A DNA stretch of 64,000 bases from Pseudomonas sp. BP8 (GTDB lineage Bacteria > Pseudomonadota > Gammaproteobacteria > Pseudomonadales > Pseudomonadaceae). The notes below the pieces were generated by a model. The model did not search any database. It had not been told where the DNA came from and saw nothing but the letters and a program-made list of their open reading frames with translations. The stretch covers positions 3,440,501-3,504,500 of the forward strand of contig NZ_JAGINK010000001.1 in the NCBI RefSeq assembly GCF_017875955.1, written 5' to 3'. The stretch's first letter is position 1; each line of letters starts with the position of its first letter. The position numbers and the translations under genes are program-made. This document shows positions 61,182 to 64,000 of this stretch, one piece after another.

Positions 61182-62342
61182 ATGAAGTCGCCTGAAGATC
61201 TGCGGCTGAGGCTGATACAGCTATGGCTTAAGCCAGGTATTCGTTCCAAGCAGCTTCGCAATCCCGCCTCTTGGCCGTGGGCGCTGAATATCGGTAAACC
61301 TCCATCTCGGTGTTTCAATGCTCGGATAGCTGAGGTTCAGAGGCATGTGGAGGCCTGGCGTGCCGTGAAGGTGGGCAAAGTTGAGTGGTCGAGTGTTTCC
61401 TACAGAAATGGGGCTGACACTATTCTCGTCCCGAGTAAATGGTGCCTGCGCACACCTTCAGAATGGGTGGCCGCGACAGAGGACAGGTCTACGATGGAGG
61501 AGTTTGAGGCCCTGGGATATCTGGTCGAACGTGTCCCGGAGCACTTCCATTCCCTTCTCATTCAGCGACGACTCCTATGGAAGGGTAAGCCCAGCGAGGA
61601 GGTCGTACAGGCTGCAGTGCTGGCTTCCCAACTCACTCCAGGCTGTGCAAAGGGGCAGCCTTTGCGACTGCTTTCTGGGTATGGCGTAGATACCAAGTTC
61701 TTCGAGCGGAATGAACTGATCCTGAGGAAGTTCCTGGATGTCCTGTTTGAAGGAGAGGCCTCAGAGCAAAGCTTGTGTGGCTTCCTGGACGCCTACGATG
61801 AGACAAATCACTGGGTACTGGTGGTGCCTTTGGAGGATGGCCTGTTGCCCTTCAAGCGGCAGAGGGTGACAACTTCAGAGCTTGCCCAGGTGGCGTTGCC
61901 TGGCTGCAGGCTTCTGGTGGTAGAGAATGAAAAATGCCTTCACCAGCTAGTTGATGTGCCAGGAACAGTCGCGGTCTTGGGATGTGGTCTCGACTTAGCG
62001 TGGCTCGACTCATTCAGGCATCAGGACAAGGACGTGGCCTACTGGGGGGACATGGACACCTGGGGACTGCGTATGCTCGCGCGGGCCCGGATCAAGCATG
62101 GCCAGGTCACTTCACTGTTGATGTCTAAAGCTCTCTTTGATGAACACAAACGAGGCTCGGCTGTGAAGGAGCTCGTCCGAGCGCAGGATACCGTGCCGCC
62201 CGGACTCACGGCATCTGAGAGCGAGTTGTTCTGCCATTTGGTGAAAAGCCAAAAAGGCAGGTTGGAACAGGAGTTCATCCCAAGGCAGCAGGTGCACAAA
62301 GCTTTGCAGGCTTGGCTGTCCTCAAGCAGCAACCCTTCATGA
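61182..62342 (+). CDS. jetD: Wadjet defence protein JetD (DUF3322/DUF2220 nuclease)
   Basis: About 386 residues. I use the ATG giving MKSPEDLRLRLIQL; a GTG three codons upstream is possible. The N-terminal domain has the DUF3322 pattern (WKPGIRSKQLRN-like, WPWALNIGKPPS). The C-terminal topoisomerase-primase (Toprim) domain carries YWGDMDTWGLRMLARARIKH near residue 290, with the acidic metal ligands. It is the nuclease that cleaves looped plasmid DNA. It is close to jetC (6-base gap) and completes the jetABCD operon. No truncation seen. Confidence 0.9.
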   Translation: MKSPEDLRLRLIQLWLKPGIRSKQLRNPASWPWALNIGKPPSRCFNARIAEVQRHVEAWRAVKVGKVEWSSVSYRNGADTILVPSKWCLRTPSEWVAATEDRSTMEEFEALGYLVERVPEHFHSLLIQRRLLWKGKPSEEVVQAAVLASQLTPGCAKGQPLRLLSGYGVDTKFFERNELILRKFLDVLFEGEASEQSLCGFLDAYDETNHWVLVVPLEDGLLPFKRQRVTTSELAQVALPGCRLLVVENEKCLHQLVDVPGTVAVLGCGLDLAWLDSFRHQDKDVAYWGDMDTWGLRMLARARIKHGQVTSLLMSKALFDEHKRGSAVKELVRAQDTVPPGLTASESELFCHLVKSQKGRLEQEFIPRQQVHKALQAWLSSSSNPS

Positions 62343-62604
62343 GGCTGCAGAGCCGCTTTGGCTGCAGGGCGATTATCAGGATGAGAGGATGGCGGTGATG
62401 AACATCGAAGGGGTATTCCTGCGCTAAAAAGCGCGACACTGGATCGGCGATACGTGCAAGCCAGCCGAATTTGCCGAAAAAGCTCATGAAGACTTGTTGG
62501 CGGCCTACGCGACCTTTGATGCCAGTGGGTGCGCAGACGCACGGTTTCTTAACGACTGTGCTCTGCAAACGCGACCAAGTCTGCCCAGTGCCCCGGCGAA
62601 ATAA
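62338..62604 (+). pseudogene. Possible broken gene with an in-frame stop
   Basis: The frame HEAAEPLWLQGDYQDERMAV continues to EGVFLR, meets a TAA at 62425-62427, and resumes in the same frame as KARHWIGDTCKPAEFAEKAH up to ADARFLNDCALQTRPS and stops at 62602-62604. The composition looks coding on both sides of the stop. No family recognised. It could be a decayed gene, or a chance frame. No start signal was found. Confidence 0.3.
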
Positions 62605-62731
62605 TGCTATTCGAGCGCCTGAAGCATGCAGGGTACGACCCCAGACCTTCGCTTGTCATCAGGGCGTTAGAAGACGCCCTAATGTCTGTTCAGCTACCCT
62701 GTGGGGAAAGGTCTAGCCGGTTTATTGGTGC

Positions 62732-63313
62732 TCACTCCATGTACTGATGAAGCTCCGCCAAAAATTCGCAGTGTCCCTTGAGTTTATCCAGCTCGATCAG
62801 AAGCTCTGCGACTGGGAATACCATCAGCTTGGCTTGCCCACCCGTCAGCGCGATACCGTCTCGATTTTCCCCCTCTTTTTTATTTTTAGTGAACGCCACT
62901 AAGTAGTTACCAGCTCTGTACTTTTTGACGACCCAGTGGGAGAAGGTGTGCCTGAAGTCCCGGTGCATCTCAAGGATTTCAATCGCTGAAATGATACCCA
63001 CAGTATCGATGCTCAGGATGGTCTGCTGAGCCTCCTTTCTCATGTGGATCAAGACATCAGCATCGACTAGCTTGAAAGCAAAGTCACTTGCGGAGCCTTC
63101 CCGCTTCTTCCGCAGTATCGCGATCAGGCCACGGCACAAGGCATCTGCTGAGCAATACACTTGGACAAGCTCACCCATAAGGGCGAATTCGTCCTTGCCA
63201 ACCCCTTCCAGGTGCTGAAGCAACTCGACATCATTTCGGGTAGCCACGAGACGGTTCACAATGGCAAGAGCTTCCGCTTGCGTCGACCCCTGAGACGATA
63301 CAGGTGCGTTCAT
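62732..63313 (-). CDS. Unknown protein with a possible HEPN-type R-x4-H motif
   Basis: A 193-residue helical protein with a good ribosome binding site (GAGGGAATAT before the ATG). The feature RHTFSHWVVKKY near residue 120 has the R-x4-H spacing of HEPN ribonucleases, and the surrounding pieces (LVQVYCSADALCRGLIAILR, IISAIEILEMHRDFRH) are helical as in HEPN folds. The C-terminus is basic and helical. HEPN proteins are frequent in defence islands, which fits the neighbouring Wadjet. The match is by motif and context only. Confidence 0.5.
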   Translation of the reverse strand: MNAPVSSQGSTQAEALAIVNRLVATRNDVELLQHLEGVGKDEFALMGELVQVYCSADALCRGLIAILRKKREGSASDFAFKLVDADVLIHMRKEAQQTILSIDTVGIISAIEILEMHRDFRHTFSHWVVKKYRAGNYLVAFTKNKKEGENRDGIALTGGQAKLMVFPVAELLIELDKLKGHCEFLAELHQYME

Positions 63314-63785
63314 ATATTCCCTCGAGTGCCAAAAAAGATACTTATTATAGCGTTATGGTGGTTGGCAATGGGGCTCCATCGGCATCCGATCCAGGCCAGA
63401 GGCAACCATGCACCCGGATGGATTGAACGGGTTAGATCATCTGAGGCTGTCTTTTCACATATGAGAGGCTGCGGTGGCGTCTTTTCTGAGCCTTAAAATT
63501 GACGTGATCTGTGTGCTGGCTGATAGCGTAACCACCTCTGCCTGAGGCCGCGTTTCAGGTGAAGAAGATTCGTGAGACGATCTGACCCGAGATGCAGGCG
63601 CCCACTCACTAGCGGTTAAGGCATCGGTCGTGCCTATACATGCCAGACTAAAGAGAGAGTGCTCTATGTTAGCCGTGCTTGAACGGTGAAATTCCGGCGC
63701 CATGTTTTGGTTAGGTGAACGAGTCCTGCACGATTACGATGGACTGAGTGCGAGCATGGGGCTCGCCTGAACGTTAGGAAAACAC
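63314..63785. other. Gene-free stretch
   Basis: About 470 bases with no convincing frame and no strong hairpin. It should contain the promoter of the minus-strand HEPN-like gene and that of the gene at the right edge. Confidence 0.4.
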
Positions 63786-64000
63786 ATGTTCGGTTCGTCA
63801 TATGATCCTCAGCTTCCCATCCCAGAAATGAAAACTGCCAATGAGTACATCAAGCAGCTCGGTTGGCTGGGTAGTCAGCTACTCGCGCTGTGTTGGGCAT
63901 TGGCGACAATCGACGTGAGTAGCTCGGTGCTGGTGGGTATCGGTGCGGTGTCTAGCCTGTACATCTTCTACATCGGCAAAGACTACCGCCGTCAGTTTCC
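63786..64000 (+). CDS. Partial membrane protein, continues beyond the window
   Basis: The first 71 residues, starting MFGSSYDPQLPIPEM after TAGGA. Two hydrophobic segments lie close together (LGWLGSQLLALCWALATIDV and VLVGIGAVSSLYIFYIG), followed by a basic KDYRRQF. The rest is outside the window, so no function can be assigned. Confidence 0.6.
   Translation, partial: MFGSSYDPQLPIPEMKTANEYIKQLGWLGSQLLALCWALATIDVSSSVLVGIGAVSSLYIFYIGKDYRRQF

Overview
The window reads as a Pseudomonas chromosome of the P. putida type. The codon use, the ferulate/vanillate genes and the MvaT-type nucleoid proteins all point that way. No rRNA, tRNA or CRISPR array was seen. It divides into a GC-rich catabolic half (about 1-34.9 kb) and a mosaic accessory half (about 35.3-64 kb) whose base composition changes sharply at the transposition module (35.4-41.9 kb, AT-rich).

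Region 1 (1-11.3 kb) holds stress and envelope genes: a PAS-GAF hybrid histidine kinase, a hemerythrin, a GH15 glycosidase, a DUF421 membrane protein with a membrane-anchored partner, and two short-chain dehydrogenases. Several broken genes lie among them (CinA-like, alcohol dehydrogenase, DUF488). Region 2 (11.3-15.8 kb) is a minus-strand operon (YciI, MHS-type MFS transporter, SDR, TIM-barrel isomerase) facing a LysR regulator across a 24-bp near-palindrome.

Region 3 (16.1-34.9 kb) is a compact supercluster for lignin-type aromatics. Feruloyl-CoA synthetase, hydratase/lyase and vanillin dehydrogenase convert ferulate to vanillate. VanA/VanB then convert vanillate to protocatechuate. The cluster also has VanR and MarR regulators, two AAHS-type transporters, an AlgE-like porin, a DUF3237 protein, a thiolase and an acyl-CoA dehydrogenase. 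An arylsulfatase with its own formylglycine-generating enzyme sits inside it, which suggests sulfated phenolics as extra substrates.

Region 4 (35.3-41.9 kb) is a Tn7/Tn5053-like transposition module: an unknown 173-aa protein, a DDE transposase (TniA/TnsB), an AAA+ ATPase (TniB/TnsC), and a 606-aa TniQ that appears fused to a second AAA+ domain with a degenerate P-loop. Two small MvaT-like proteins follow that lack the DNA-binding domain. One candidate end with repeated motifs is visible at 35.35-35.52 kb; the other end was not found.

Region 5 (42-64 kb) is a defence/accessory island. It holds a cassette of five small unknown genes, a PIN-like protein with coiled coil and two membrane helices, and a graspetide-type RiPP cluster (precursor with four TKT..DD core repeats, ATP-grasp ligase, membrane protein). 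It continues with a scar joining two truncated metabolic genes head to head, a minus-strand pair (unknown protein and GNAT-like protein), a complete type I Wadjet system (jetABCD), a possible HEPN protein and a partial membrane protein at the right edge.

The strongest candidates for something undescribed are the AAA+-TniQ fusion with its unknown upstream partner, the four-repeat graspetide precursor, and the tandem MvaT-like proteins without a DNA-binding domain. All function calls come from reading motifs by eye; no database search was run.
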